A stretch of DNA of 64,000 nt from Isoalcanivorax indicus (GCF_003259185.1 NZ_QGMP01000001.1:620001-684000), one strand, 5' to 3'. Shown: positions 35,849-45,096, counted from the stretch's first letter. Notes: generated by a model from the sequence alone, not told the origin. Made by a program: numbers and translations.

Positions 35849-37918
35849 TCATGGCAAGGTCACACTCAGTCCGGCGTAGATCATACGGTCGGGCGCCGGT
35901 TCGTAGTACTGGCCGTTACTGGCGTTGATGCGAATATTGCTGAAATAGTCGCGGTTGAACACATTGTTGATGCCCAGGTGGGTGTCCAGCCGTTGACCGC
36001 GCACGGCCCACTGGCGGCCGATGCGGGTGTTGACCACGGCATGACTGCCAGCCCGCTCGTCGTTGGCGTTGTTGGTCTCGATGTCGCTGGCGAAACGACT
36101 GTCCATGATGACAAAGTGCCCGCCCTCATGGCGCCAGGCGGCTTCGGTAAACAGGGTATGACGTGGCAGGCCCGGCAGCCGGCGGTGACTGAAATCGTTG
36201 CCGTTGCGGTCGAGAAAATCGTCAAAGCGGTAGCTGGCCCAGGTCCAGGCGGCGGTCAGTTGAAGGCGTGCAGTGGTGGCGTGGATCAGCGCCAGCTCAA
36301 GCCCCTGGCGTTCGGTACGGGCGGCGTTCTCGTAAAAGGTGCGACCGTCCTGTTCGAACGGCGTGATTTCATCCCGTACACGTATGGCGAACAGCGCCAC
36401 ATCGTAACGCAGGCGAGGCAGCAACATGCCCCGGGCGCCGGTTTCCGCGCTGCGCGTTTTCTGCGGGCTGATATCGGGGTTGAAGCCGCCGCTGCCGTCG
36501 GGGTTGGCGAACTCGGTAAAGGTCGGGGTTTCGAAGGCGGTGCCGACATTGGCATAAAGCTGGTGATCGACATGGGCATGCCAGAGCAGGCCAGCACCGT
36601 AGCTGTATTCATCGAAGGTGCGTGAACCGGAATCATCGCCGTTGGTGGTCAGTCGGTCATCGATCGCCAGCCTGACCCGGTCTGCCCGTGCGCCCAGCGT
36701 CAGGGTCAGGGTCTCCGTGAGCGCCGAGTCGCTTTGCAGAAAAAACCCGGTACTGGTGCCGGTCTGCAAGGCGTCGCCGCTGATGGCGGTGACTTCGCCT
36801 GCCGGATTGACGTTGCGGCGCAGCCGGTCGTCTTCCTGGCGTGCGATATCGGCACCGAGCACATAGCGATGGGCCAGGCCGAGCAGGCTGGCCTCGCGGG
36901 TGTAGTCGATACCTGCGCCGTAAAAGTTACGGTCATAGCTGACCAGACTGCTGCCGGGGAAGGGCAACTGCTGGACAAACTCGCGCCGGGTAAAAAAGGT
37001 ATGGCCGCTCAGACTGCCACCGAGCAGGGCGCTGTCTTCGTAGCGCAGGCCCACCCGTTGTTGCCGGACTGCCTGACCGGCATCCAGATTGATTGCATTG
37101 GCCACCGCCTGGCGACGGTTGTCGCGCACCTGCTGCCGGGTCAGGCCGCCGGGGTCCTGCGCCGTGTCGGTGTCCAGCGCATTCAGCAGCAGTGTCAGCG
37201 AGCGCTGGTCCGTCAGCGCCAACCCGACACCGGCGTTCAGTCGCCGCTGGCGCACCGCGCTCTGCTGGCGGTAACCGTCATAGTCCAGTTCCGTCAGGCT
37301 GACCTGATGGTGGAAGGAGCCGTCGCTGCCCGCCAGCCGGGCGTTCAGCTTCCGATAACCGTACTCGCCCGCTTCGCCGCGTACGGTCGCCGTGTACGGG
37401 GCATCGCGACCGTCCACGCTGCGCACGTCGATGACACCGCCACTGGCGTTACCGTACTGCACAGAGGCCGGGCCGCGAATGACGTTGATCGACGCGGCCG
37501 AGTCGAGGTCCAGGGCGTCCACCTGGGACTGCCCGTCCGGCAGGGTTTCGGGAATGCCGTCATAGAGAATGCGCAGCCCACGGATACCGAAGGGCGCGCG
37601 GGCGCCGAAGCCGCGTGCCGAAATACGTTGGCCCTGGGCAAAGTTGTGACTGTTCTGCAAATAGAGTCCGGGCACGCGGCCGAGTGATTCAGCCAGCTGC
37701 AACTGAGGTTGGCCGTCAGCGATATCGGCGCGCTCGATACGGGTCACAGCCAGCGGCGTGTCATCCAGTGAGCGACTCAGGCGTGTGGTCTCGATCACCA
37801 CCGGCGCCAGGGTGGCCCCGGGCGAGGACGCAGTGTCGGCGAACGTCATCGCCGTGACGCTGCACAGGAACAGGCCGGTAGCACCTGAAAAAAAAGAAAC
37901 CGGAAGGCGACAGCTCAT
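35849..37918 (-). CDS. TonB-dependent receptor, PqqU/YncD- or FecA-like
   Basis: A 689-residue outer-membrane receptor with signal peptide (cleavage near TFADT), plug domain (LAESLGRVPGLYLQN, ISARGFGARAPFGIRG, VIRGPASVQYGNASGG) and a 22-strand barrel ending YAGLSVTLP. The plug segments FGIRG, DGIPETLPDGQ and YGNASGGVIDV resemble E. coli YncD (PqqU), which imports pyrroloquinoline quinone, more than siderophore receptors of the FepA type; this is a memory-based comparison. Its ATG overlaps the arfB stop (ATGA). It would depend on the Ton system at 25274-27520 or another one. Confidence 0.87.
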   Translation of the reverse strand: MSCRLPVSFFSGATGLFLCSVTAMTFADTASSPGATLAPVVIETTRLSRSLDDTPLAVTRIERADIADGQPQLQLAESLGRVPGLYLQNSHNFAQGQRISARGFGARAPFGIRGLRILYDGIPETLPDGQSQVDALDLDSAASINVIRGPASVQYGNASGGVIDVRSVDGRDAPYTATVRGEAGEYGYRKLNARLAGSDGSFHHQVSLTELDYDGYRQQSAVRQRRLNAGVGLALTDQRSLTLLLNALDTDTAQDPGGLTRQQVRDNRRQAVANAINLDAGQAVRQQRVGLRYEDSALLGGSLSGHTFFTRREFVQQLPFPGSSLVSYDRNFYGAGIDYTREASLLGLAHRYVLGADIARQEDDRLRRNVNPAGEVTAISGDALQTGTSTGFFLQSDSALTETLTLTLGARADRVRLAIDDRLTTNGDDSGSRTFDEYSYGAGLLWHAHVDHQLYANVGTAFETPTFTEFANPDGSGGFNPDISPQKTRSAETGARGMLLPRLRYDVALFAIRVRDEITPFEQDGRTFYENAARTERQGLELALIHATTARLQLTAAWTWASYRFDDFLDRNGNDFSHRRLPGLPRHTLFTEAAWRHEGGHFVIMDSRFASDIETNNANDERAGSHAVVNTRIGRQWAVRGQRLDTHLGINNVFNRDYFSNIRINASNGQYYEPAPDRMIYAGLSVTLP

Positions 37919-38337
37919 GGATCCACTTTCCCTCGCAGGGCTTTGGTCTTGCCGCGTTGTTTCTTGCCGTCCAGTCGTCGCTGCCTTGCCCCGGCGCCCG
38001 GCCGAGTGGCAATACGCTGGCGTGGCACCACCGTGGCAGCTCGGATCGTCTCGGCCAGGCGTTGCAGGGCATCTTCGCGATTTTTTTGCTGGCTGCGGAA
38101 CTGCTGCGCCTTGATCACCAGCACACCATCACTGGTTATGCGCTGATCCGAGCGGGCCAGCAAACGTGCCTTGCAATCCTCCGGCAGCGACGAGGCGTGA
38201 ATGTCGAAGCGCAGGTGTACGGCGCTCGATACCTTGTTGACGTTCTGGCCGCCAGCGCCCTGGGCACGCATGGCTTCCATCTCGATTTCGGCGAGCGGCA
38301 AGCTGATCTGGCTGGTGATGAAGAGTGTCTCGGACAT
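37915..38337 (-). CDS. arfB: Peptidyl-tRNA hydrolase ArfB (ribosome rescue)
   Basis: ArfB (YaeJ) releases nascent peptides from ribosomes stalled on mRNA without a stop codon. The 140-residue protein has the GGQ catalytic motif (residues 29-31, RAQGAGGQNVNKVSSAVHL) and a basic C-terminal tail rich in Lys/Arg (RLDGKKQRGKTKALRGK) that enters the empty mRNA channel. The chosen start at 38337 matches family length; the frame continues to 38379. The stop overlaps the start of a TonB receptor gene, an unexpected coupling of a housekeeping rescue factor with a receptor. Confidence 0.94.
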   Translation of the reverse strand: MSETLFITSQISLPLAEIEMEAMRAQGAGGQNVNKVSSAVHLRFDIHASSLPEDCKARLLARSDQRITSDGVLVIKAQQFRSQQKNREDALQRLAETIRAATVVPRQRIATRPGAGARQRRLDGKKQRGKTKALRGKVDP

Positions 38338-38568
38338 GCTGCAGCATACCATTTTCAGGCTTTCACAATCTTTTCCCAATTATCGATGTTCCGTGAAGGC
38401 GGCCCGGAAAGAGCATGGGTTTCACTGATAACTATATGAAAACAGAACATAAATCGTAAGTCGGCGGTTTTACATTTTGTGCACATTTTCATGATGGACG
38501 CGCATGGCCTTGCGCAGTCCTGCGCACCGCCTTGAGGCACTGTGCCACCTGGAGGAGACTGAACGCCG

Positions 38569-40041
38569 ATGTTCTCTGCCGAGGCCAGAGCCATGACACG
38601 TCACACTCTGTTTTTACGTCCCACCAGCCGCTGGCTGACTCTGTTGTTGAGCGGGCTGCTGCTGGCGTCGCTCTCTGCCTACCTGCGTGCCCAGGACGAG
38701 CTGTTCAGCCAGGCAGAGCTGGACCAGATGCTGGCTCCTGTCGCCCTGTTCCCGGATTCATTGCTCAGCCAGGTCCTGATTGCCGCCACCTATCCCCTGG
38801 AAGTGGTGGACGCCGCGCGCTGGTCGGCCGCCAACCCGGATCTGTCCGGAGGCGATGCGGTGCGGGCGGTCGAACGGCGTGACTGGGACCCGGCTGTCAA
38901 ATCACTGGTCGCCTTTCCCGATCTGCTGGCGCGGATGGATCGTGATCTGGACTGGACGCGACGCCTCGGTGATGCCTGGCTGATGCAGGAAGCGGATGTC
39001 AGTGACAGCATCCAGGCCCTGCGTCGTCGCGCTGAGAGCGCCGGACACCTGCGCCAGGATGAACACATCCGTACCCGCCGCGAGCGTGACGTCATCATCA
39101 TCGAACAGGCGCGCCCGCAAGTGGTGTATGTGCCTTACTACCGCACCACCGTGGTGTATGGCCCCTGGTGGCATCCGGCCTACCCGCCGGTGTACTGGCA
39201 TCCGCCGGTGACCACCAGTGCTGTATTTTACTGGGGGAGCGGGGTACGGCTTTACAGTAACTTTTTCTTTACCCGCTTCGACTGGCCACGCCGCAATATC
39301 GTCATCATCAACGCGCACCAGCCGCCGCAATATCATGTCCATTATCATGGCGGCCGCCCGCCGCGCGGCGGCTATACCCGCTGGCGGCACAACCCGCAGC
39401 ACCGTCGCGGCGTGACCTATCGCTCGCCAGCGCTGAACCGGGATTTCACTCGCCATACCGCCTCTATCGACGCTAACCGCCGTCCTGTCTGGCAGCGTGA
39501 CCAGGCAGCACGAAACGAGACACGACGCGAGACACGGCCTGAACCCGGGCAGTGGCGCGGCAACCGTGATGGCGCGCGTCGTGACGGCGGACGCCGCGAC
39601 GCCGCAGACAACACACGGCGTATGAGACCACCGGCCACCCCCGATACGGGGCGCGAGCAGCGTGCCGACCCCCAGCGGCCTGGTCGGGATGCCCGCCGCG
39701 AGGACGCCGGACGTCGCGACACGCGATCCGGGAACAGGCAGCGTCAGGAGGCCGCCGCGCCACAGCCGGAACGCCCCCGCCTGACGCGACCCGCGCCCTC
39801 GGCGGGGGGCGAGCGCACCACCACCGGCAGAGAGCAGCGGCAGCGCCGTGACGCCAGCCAGCCGCGGCAGAGCCTGACCGGCGACCGCAGCCCCGGATGG
39901 CAACGGGGGAACAGCCGTGGCAGGGAGCACAGCGTCCAGCCGCGTCAGCAATCTGATGGCGGCGCCGGGCGTGGTCCGCAGCGCAGTGGTCGGGATGGCG
40001 GCCAGCGTGGCGGGGGCAACTGGCAACGCGGCGAACGCTAG
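38569..40041 (+). CDS. DUF3300 exported protein with low-complexity Arg-rich tail
   Basis: A 490-residue protein with an N-terminal signal segment (about residues 17-40) then the DUF3300 domain: LDQMLAPVALFPDSLLSQVL and AATYPLEVVDAARW are its hallmark, with DVSDSIQALRRRAESAGHL following and QVVYVPYYRTTVVYGPWWHP ending the conserved part. From about residue 300 the sequence becomes disordered, dominated by Arg, Gln, Asp, Gly and Pro with repeated RRD and REQR words. The function of the family is unknown. ATG 38593 is an alternative start; GGAGGAG stands 11 bases before 38569. Confidence 0.87.
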   Translation: MFSAEARAMTRHTLFLRPTSRWLTLLLSGLLLASLSAYLRAQDELFSQAELDQMLAPVALFPDSLLSQVLIAATYPLEVVDAARWSAANPDLSGGDAVRAVERRDWDPAVKSLVAFPDLLARMDRDLDWTRRLGDAWLMQEADVSDSIQALRRRAESAGHLRQDEHIRTRRERDVIIIEQARPQVVYVPYYRTTVVYGPWWHPAYPPVYWHPPVTTSAVFYWGSGVRLYSNFFFTRFDWPRRNIVIINAHQPPQYHVHYHGGRPPRGGYTRWRHNPQHRRGVTYRSPALNRDFTRHTASIDANRRPVWQRDQAARNETRRETRPEPGQWRGNRDGARRDGGRRDAADNTRRMRPPATPDTGREQRADPQRPGRDARREDAGRRDTRSGNRQRQEAAAPQPERPRLTRPAPSAGGERTTTGREQRQRRDASQPRQSLTGDRSPGWQRGNSRGREHSVQPRQQSDGGAGRGPQRSGRDGGQRGGGNWQRGER

Positions 40042-40061
40042 CGGAACGCCGGGGCTGCTAT

Positions 40062-40610
40062 CTAGGGCAGTCGGTCGCGCAGGTAGCTGTCGTCACCGAA
40101 GTAGACATCGTCGAGCAGAAACCCGTCGTCCGTCAGCGCCATGATGGCGATATCCCGCCATTGCCGGTCGCCGTGGCTCAGGCCAATTTCCACACCGACA
40201 TGGCGTGTGCTGATGGGCACGCGGCCGAGGACCACGAAGTGGTCGGGGTGCAGCGCGGGGCCGGTGAAGAGCGCCCCCTCTGCAAGCAGCGGCGGCCGGT
40301 CCGGGTGGTCCCGCTGCCAGGCGTCACGAGCCACCAGCGTGTTGTACAGCAGCGCATCCAGACTCTCGGTGATGAACGGATTGAGCACCTCCAGTGCCGT
40401 TTCCCCGGGCAGGCCCTCCGGCCGCAATGTCAGGTAGCGCCCATAGAACTGGCAGGCCACAAATTCCGGCGAGTGCGGCTCCCGGCAGGCAGGGTCTGCC
40501 TCGGGTTGCGCCAGCGGCTCGGTGACACAGGCGCTGATCAGGGTCAGCACAACCAGCGCCAGGGCAAGCAGGGCCGGGGGCAAACGATACAGAGGCAGGG
40601 TTCCAGTCAT
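40062..40610 (-). CDS. Hypothetical lipoprotein
   Basis: A 182-residue protein with a hydrophobic N-terminus and lipobox LISAC, so an anchored envelope lipoprotein. The mature part begins with a Cys-containing segment (ADPACREPHSPEFVACQFYGRY) and holds a compact alpha/beta region with VVLGRVPISTRHVGVEIG and FLLDDVYFGDDSYLRD, reminiscent of DUF3828-type periplasmic proteins that also end with a line on calculation of a displacement. I would not assign a function. It is convergent with the DUF3300 gene with a gap of only 20 bases. Confidence 0.7.
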   Translation of the reverse strand: MTGTLPLYRLPPALLALALVVLTLISACVTEPLAQPEADPACREPHSPEFVACQFYGRYLTLRPEGLPGETALEVLNPFITESLDALLYNTLVARDAWQRDHPDRPPLLAEGALFTGPALHPDHFVVLGRVPISTRHVGVEIGLSHGDRQWRDIAIMALTDDGFLLDDVYFGDDSYLRDRLP

Positions 40611-40643
40611 GCTGGCAAGGGTATACCGGAAGCGGTGCGCGTG

Positions 40644-41723
40644 TCAGGCCAGGTCGGCGCTGGCCAGGGACGTCGTGATGAGGCGCCGTGGCGCGCGCAA
40701 CATGGACTGAAGGCGATGCCACACGTCTTCCGGGTGCAGGCCTGCCATGCAGGGTGCGGTGGCCCGGCTGTCACTGGCCAGCAGCCTGCAGTGGCGTTTG
40801 CGGCACGGTGCACAGGGCAGATCGCTGGCAAAGTTGGTAGCGTGTGGCCCATTCAGCCCCACCCGTTCCAGCGGCGTCGGGCCGAACAGGCCGATGACCG
40901 GGGTGTCCAGCGCGGCGGCCAGATGCGTCAGCCCGGTATCCGGGCCCACCACGGCCCGTGCTGCCGCCAGGGTGCCCGCGACATCGGTGAGCGAACGCCG
41001 CGCGGCCGCGACGCTCACGGTGGAGCGATTGCCGCAGGCCGCAGCGATGCGCAGGGCCCGATCGGCCTCCGCCTGGTTACCCCAGAGCAGCTCCACCGAG
41101 TGCCCCGCCCCGGAGGCCAGACGGGTGAGCGTGATCCAGTGTTCCTCCGGCCACAGCTTGCTGGGCCATGTCGTGCCCGGCAGAAAGACCAGCGGAGCGT
41201 CGCCATGCTGAGGCGGCAGCAGCGCCTCGCGCAGACCGAACTCCGCCTGCCCTGACAGCGGGTATTCCAGCGCAGCAGCCAGCAGCAGGCGATTGCGCTG
41301 GATGGCATGCAGTGACGGGCTGATGCGATGCCCCCGCCCGGTGAGCAGGCCCGCCAACGACTCACGGGCACTGTGGCGATCAAAGCCATGCAGTTGGTCG
41401 CGCCGCGCCTGACGGGCGACGAGCGCACTCTTGAGCAGCCCCTGGCTGTCCACCACCCGGTCGTAGTGCTCGGTGCGCAAGGCCTCGCGCCACTGGCGCA
41501 GGGCCCGCAGACTGGCAGGCCCGGGCTGGCGCAACCAGGCACGCAGATTGACGGGGATGACACGATCGACCGCCGGATGCCAGGCCGCCGCCTCGGCGAA
41601 CGCCTCCTCCACCACCCAGTCAAGCCGGATGTCGGGGCGGGCCCGGCGCAGATCGGTCAGCGCCGGGAAGGTATGGAAAATGTCGCCCAGAGACGACATT
41701 CTTATCAGCAATATGCGCGTCAT
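40644..41723 (-). CDS. Glycosyltransferase family 9 heptosyltransferase (WaaC-like)
   Basis: A 359-residue GT9 enzyme that adds heptose to the lipopolysaccharide inner core in the cytoplasm. The start MTRILLIRMSSLGDIFHTFPALTDLR is typical of heptosyltransferase I; VDSQGLLKSAL, FLPGTTWPSKLWPEEHWITL and the ADP-heptose-binding PDTGLTHLAAALDTPVIGLFGPT are the conserved family blocks. The C-terminus has Cys residues (LPCAPCRKRHCRLL) seen in some GT9 proteins. No other LPS-core genes surround it here. Start at 41723 is preferred to the GTG at 41741. Confidence 0.9.
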   Translation of the reverse strand: MTRILLIRMSSLGDIFHTFPALTDLRRARPDIRLDWVVEEAFAEAAAWHPAVDRVIPVNLRAWLRQPGPASLRALRQWREALRTEHYDRVVDSQGLLKSALVARQARRDQLHGFDRHSARESLAGLLTGRGHRISPSLHAIQRNRLLLAAALEYPLSGQAEFGLREALLPPQHGDAPLVFLPGTTWPSKLWPEEHWITLTRLASGAGHSVELLWGNQAEADRALRIAAACGNRSTVSVAAARRSLTDVAGTLAAARAVVGPDTGLTHLAAALDTPVIGLFGPTPLERVGLNGPHATNFASDLPCAPCRKRHCRLLASDSRATAPCMAGLHPEDVWHRLQSMLRAPRRLITTSLASADLA

Positions 41724-41855
41724 GGGCAAGCATCTAAGCACGGCGTTCCTGACCCCTTCAATATAGGTTCTGTTATGCGGCGCACGCTTTCATGTAATGC
41801 CAGCCGCCCGACGCTTGGGTATGATGAGCCCTTGTTACACAAGAGCTACCTGACC

Positions 41856-42827
41856 ATGCTGTACCGTGCGCCCGCCCGCCGAAGCCCCCTGTTTCTGTTA
41901 CCCGCTACGGTTGTGGCCCTGCTTTGCCTGACCCTGCTGCCCGGCCAGGCCGCGCAGAGCCAGCCCCTGCCAGACCCGGACCAACTGAAACTGGCATCGG
42001 CCACCGCTGCTGTGGCCCGGCTGGACGACCCCGAGCCCCTGTTCCAGAAGCATGCCGCCCAGCCGGTACCGATTGCCTCGGTGACCAAAGTGATGACCGC
42101 CATGGTCGTCCTTGACGCCAACGCTGACCTGGACGAATGGCTGGAGATTCTCGAACGGGACACCCCGGCCCCGGCCAACGCCTGGTCGCGCCTGCGCATC
42201 GGCTCCGAAGCCCGGCGCCGCGATCTGCTGCATATCTCACTGATGTCGTCGGAAAACCTGGCCTCCCATGTGTTGGCGCGCCACTACCCGGGCGGCACAC
42301 CGGCGTTCGTGAAAGCCATGAACGACAAGGCGGAGGCGCTGGGCATGCACCAGACGCGCTTTGTCGATGCCACCGGTCTGTCATCTGCCAATGTCTCCAC
42401 GGCGGCGGATCTGCTGAAAATGGTGCAGGCGGCGCATGACTATCCGCTGATCCGTGAGCTCTCCACCAGCGGTGGCTTCCATGTCACCTTCCGTAATCCG
42501 CGTTACACGCTGGGGTACGGCAACACCAACCGGCTGGTGCATGCCGACAGTTGGGGCGTTTCCCTGAGCAAGACGGGGTATCTGACGGAGGCGGGGCGTT
42601 GCCTGGTGATGGTGGCGGACATCGACGGTGAACCCACGGCGATGGTGTTCCTCGATTCTCTGGGCACTCGCACGCCACTGGGCGATGCCGGGCGTGTGCG
42701 GCGCTGGCTCACCACGGGGGATGGTGGCGCTGTCGCCGGGGCTGCATTGTCCTACGAGCAGGAGCGTACGGCGCGCTTTAATGGCACGGGTGTGGGTGGT
42801 GTGCGTCAGGTGGCTGAGCGCGAGTAG
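41856..42827 (+). CDS. pbpG: D-alanyl-D-alanine endopeptidase (PBP7 family)
   Basis: PbpG cleaves peptide cross-links of peptidoglycan in the periplasm. The 323-residue protein has a signal peptide (ending QAAQS) and all three active-site motifs of peptidase family S11: SVTK (Ser75, Lys78), SSEN and KTG (SLSKTGYL). The frame is open far upstream (to 41328), but only the region from 41856 has coding character and a proper signal peptide; ATG 41775 is in frame but would mask it. It is divergent from the heptosyltransferase and followed by two hairpin elements. Confidence 0.93.
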   Translation: MLYRAPARRSPLFLLPATVVALLCLTLLPGQAAQSQPLPDPDQLKLASATAAVARLDDPEPLFQKHAAQPVPIASVTKVMTAMVVLDANADLDEWLEILERDTPAPANAWSRLRIGSEARRRDLLHISLMSSENLASHVLARHYPGGTPAFVKAMNDKAEALGMHQTRFVDATGLSSANVSTAADLLKMVQAAHDYPLIRELSTSGGFHVTFRNPRYTLGYGNTNRLVHADSWGVSLSKTGYLTEAGRCLVMVADIDGEPTAMVFLDSLGTRTPLGDAGRVRRWLTTGDGGAVAGAALSYEQERTARFNGTGVGGVRQVAERE

Positions 42828-42867
42828 TGGTTTGAGTGGTTTTCCATTCTTTTTGTTGGGGGGTGTT

Positions 42868-42986
42868 GGCCCTCTGGGGGCGGGTAAGGGTTTTCTGGAC
42901 ACGCCGTGAACCCATCCATGGGGGCTCTCGTTCGGCATCCATGCCTCTCGAAGGTCCAGAAAACCCTTACCCGCCCCCAGAGGGCC
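42868..42986 (-). repeat. Hairpin element copy 1 (locus-specific 33-bp arms, conserved core)
   Basis: Arms 42868-42900 and 42954-42986 are perfect inverted repeats of 33 bp. The 53-base loop holds the conserved core (42902-42947) in reverse orientation relative to the other two copies. It differs from them by one inserted base and two adjacent substitutions. No T run follows on either strand. Confidence 0.92.
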
Positions 42987-43082
42987 GTCACGCGCAGCCC
43001 GCTTAAAAACTTCCAGCCAACCAAGAGTCTCGTTCTGGCGACTAGCTACGAAGTGGCGTTCGTGTCGTTGGCACTGAACCAA

Positions 43083-43195
43083 GGACTCGGGGAGGGGTGA
43101 GCCCATCCAGAAGTGTGTGAGGCAGGATGCCGAACGCAAGCCCCCATGGATGGGTTCACGGCGGCTTCTGGATGGGCTTACCCCTCACCGAGGCC
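43083..43195 (+). repeat. Hairpin element copy 2 (locus-specific 31-bp arms, conserved core)
   Basis: Arms 43083-43113 and 43165-43195 pair over 31 positions with three mismatches, one of which is a G-U pair in RNA. The arm sequence is unrelated to that of copies 1 and 3. The 45-base core at 43119-43163 is identical to that of copy 3. Located 96 bases from copy 1. Confidence 0.9.
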
Positions 43196-43229
43196 GCGCT
43201 ACGAAGTACCCAAGGCTCAGTCGGAATAC

Positions 43230-44210
43230 TCAAGCCGGATGAGCAATCCCCACATCAATACCCTGATGCTGCAAGTCGGCATGATAGGAACTGCGCACCA
43301 TCGGCCCCGAAGCCACCGACGTAAAACCGAGTTCGTCAGCAATGCGCGCATATTCCCGGAACTCATCCGGATGTACATAGCGATCCACCGGCGCATGGTG
43401 CTTGCTCGGCTGCAGATACTGGCCGATGGTCAGCATCGCAATATCGTAACGGCGCAGATCATGCAGCGTTTCCACCACCTGATCGAACGTCTCGCCCAGC
43501 CCCACCATGATGCCGGTCTTCGTCGGCACCTGCGGGTTGCGGCGGCCGAATTCCTGTAGCAGCGTCAGAGAGTGTTCATAGCGCGCGCCCGGACGAACCT
43601 GCTTGTACAGATGCGGCACGGTTTCGATGTTGTGATTGAACACGTCCGGCGGGGTGGCCGACAGCAAGTCCAGCGCCTCGTCCATGCAGCCCCGAAAGTC
43701 CGGCGTCAGGATTTCGATACGCGTGTCCGGTGTCATGTCGCGCACCGCACTGATGCACTCGACAAAATGCGCCGCGCCGCCGTCCTTCAGATCATCCCGG
43801 TCCACCGAAGTGATGACCACATAGCGCAGGCCCATGTCGCGCACGCTTTCCGCCAGGTGTTGCGGTTCCAGCGGGTCGAGGGCGTTGGGGCGGCCAAAGC
43901 CGACGTCGCAGAACGCGCAGCGGCGGGTGCAGATGTCGCCCATGATCATGAAGGTGGCGGTGCCGTTGCCGAAACATTCGGGCAGGTTCGGGCAGGCCGC
44001 TTCTTCGCACACGGTGTGCAGCTTCTGCTTGCGCAGCATGTCCTTGACCTGCTGGATGCGGCCGCTGGACGGCACGCGCACGCGAATCCAGTCCGGCTTG
44101 CGGCGATGCGTGTTCTCTTCATTGACCATCGGGATGGTGCGCACCTTGCGCTCGCCTCGCAGCTTTTCGCCAACGGCGACTTTCTGGCGGGCGGGGCGGG
44201 GGTCTGTCAT
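43230..44210 (-). CDS. lipA: Lipoyl synthase
   Basis: LipA is a radical-SAM enzyme that inserts two sulfur atoms into octanoyl groups on lipoyl-dependent enzymes. In this 326-residue protein the auxiliary cluster cysteines are Cys68, Cys73 and Cys79 ([12 protein letters not shown]) and the radical-SAM cluster is Cys94, Cys98 and Cys101 (CTRRCAFC). [23 protein letters not shown] and the C-terminal RSSYHA motif are as expected. It lies downstream of lipB on the same strand, completing the lipoate assembly pathway. Confidence 0.98.
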   Translation of the reverse strand: MTDPRPARQKVAVGEKLRGERKVRTIPMVNEENTHRRKPDWIRVRVPSSGRIQQVKDMLRKQKLHTVCEEAACPNLPECFGNGTATFMIMGDICTRRCAFCDVGFGRPNALDPLEPQHLAESVRDMGLRYVVITSVDRDDLKDGGAAHFVECISAVRDMTPDTRIEILTPDFRGCMDEALDLLSATPPDVFNHNIETVPHLYKQVRPGARYEHSLTLLQEFGRRNPQVPTKTGIMVGLGETFDQVVETLHDLRRYDIAMLTIGQYLQPSKHHAPVDRYVHPDEFREYARIADELGFTSVASGPMVRSSYHADLQHQGIDVGIAHPA

Positions 44211-44288
44211 GGGAACTCCTGTTGAGAACTCCTGTAACGAGGCGCCGTCTGTGGGGGCGGCCTCAGCCGGTATGAGGGAGCAGGCCGT

Positions 44289-45023
44289 TCAGGGGGATCC
44301 GGCCCCGTCTGCGGCGTCGGGCAGTATAGCAGTTGCCGGGACCTCGGGCAGCGTTGCCGGTGCGTTATGCAGAGCGCCCAGTTGCAGTGGCTGGCGCAGG
44401 GCGTCCAGCAGGGCCTGTTCGATGGCGTCGCGATCATGGGGCTTGCCCAGCAGGGCCAGGCTGGTCATCGGCTGGCCCGCGTAGCCGCAGGGGTTGATGC
44501 GTTGGAAGGGCTGCATGTCCATGTCGCGGTTCAGTGACAGGCCGTGGTAGCTGCGGCCGTGGCGGATGCGCAGGCCCAGGGAGGCGATCTTGGCGCCATC
44601 CACATAGACGCCGGGGGCGTCGGGGCGGCTGGCTGCGGCCAGCCCCAGTGTGGAGAGGGTGGTGACGATGGCTTCTTCGATGCCGTTGACCAGGGCGCGG
44701 GCGCCCATGCCCAGACGTTGCAGGTCCAGCATCAGGTAAATCACCGTCTGGCCGGGGCCATGGTAGGTGACCTGGCCGCCGCGATCGCATTTCACCACCG
44801 GGATATCGCCGGGATTGAGCAGGTGTTCGGGCTTGCCTGCCTGCCCCAGGGTGAACACGGGGGGGTGCTCGACCACCCAGAGTTCGTCCGGGGTGTCCGG
44901 GCCGCGCTGGTCGGTAAAGGCTTTCATGGCCTGCCAGCAGGGGGCGTAATCCACCTGGTCGAGGTGGCGCACCTGCACGGGGGGCAGGGGCTCGGGAGAC
45001 GGGGCAGCGGCGATATCGGTCAT
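44289..45023 (-). CDS. lipB: Octanoyltransferase
   Basis: LipB moves octanoyl from acyl carrier protein to lipoyl domains. The 244-residue protein has the substrate-binding [12 protein letters not shown] and the catalytic pair Lys145 ([13 protein letters not shown]) and Cys179 (RINPCGYAG). The C-terminal 20 residues are extended compared with E. coli. It is followed by lipA after about 80 bases. Upstream, where ybeD would normally adjoin, the beta-helix/cytochrome gene is inserted. Confidence 0.97.
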   Translation of the reverse strand: MTDIAAAPSPEPLPPVQVRHLDQVDYAPCWQAMKAFTDQRGPDTPDELWVVEHPPVFTLGQAGKPEHLLNPGDIPVVKCDRGGQVTYHGPGQTVIYLMLDLQRLGMGARALVNGIEEAIVTTLSTLGLAAASRPDAPGVYVDGAKIASLGLRIRHGRSYHGLSLNRDMDMQPFQRINPCGYAGQPMTSLALLGKPHDRDAIEQALLDALRQPLQLGALHNAPATLPEVPATAILPDAADGAGSP

Positions 45024-45096
45024 GGGACCATTATCGCCGCTGCCCGGGGGCTTTGAAAGCCGACTCGGGTCTAATCTCGGCTCTGATCAGGCAGCA

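Larger units (their letters stand above)
42828..43229. other. 402-base intergenic region holding two hairpin elements
   Basis: The gap between the convergent genes pbpG and lipA contains no supported gene. It holds two repeat elements of the same family in opposite orientation (listed separately). Short frames that read through the conserved core (with words such as HGWVHG) are products of the repeat, not proteins. Confidence 0.8.

Noticed and set aside
41328-41855. Long upstream extension of the pbpG frame
   Set aside because: It is antisense to the heptosyltransferase gene, and the sequence from 41856 gives a proper signal peptide and the family length.
42868-42986. Element copy 1 as an ordinary intrinsic terminator
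   Set aside because: The stem is far longer than usual, the loop is 53 bases and conserved elsewhere, and no T run follows on either strand.
43113-43559. Small frames reading through the repeat core, with words like PMDGF or HGWVH
   Set aside because: The same words appear wherever the core occurs, in whatever frame is open; they derive from the repeat element and not from a protein gene.
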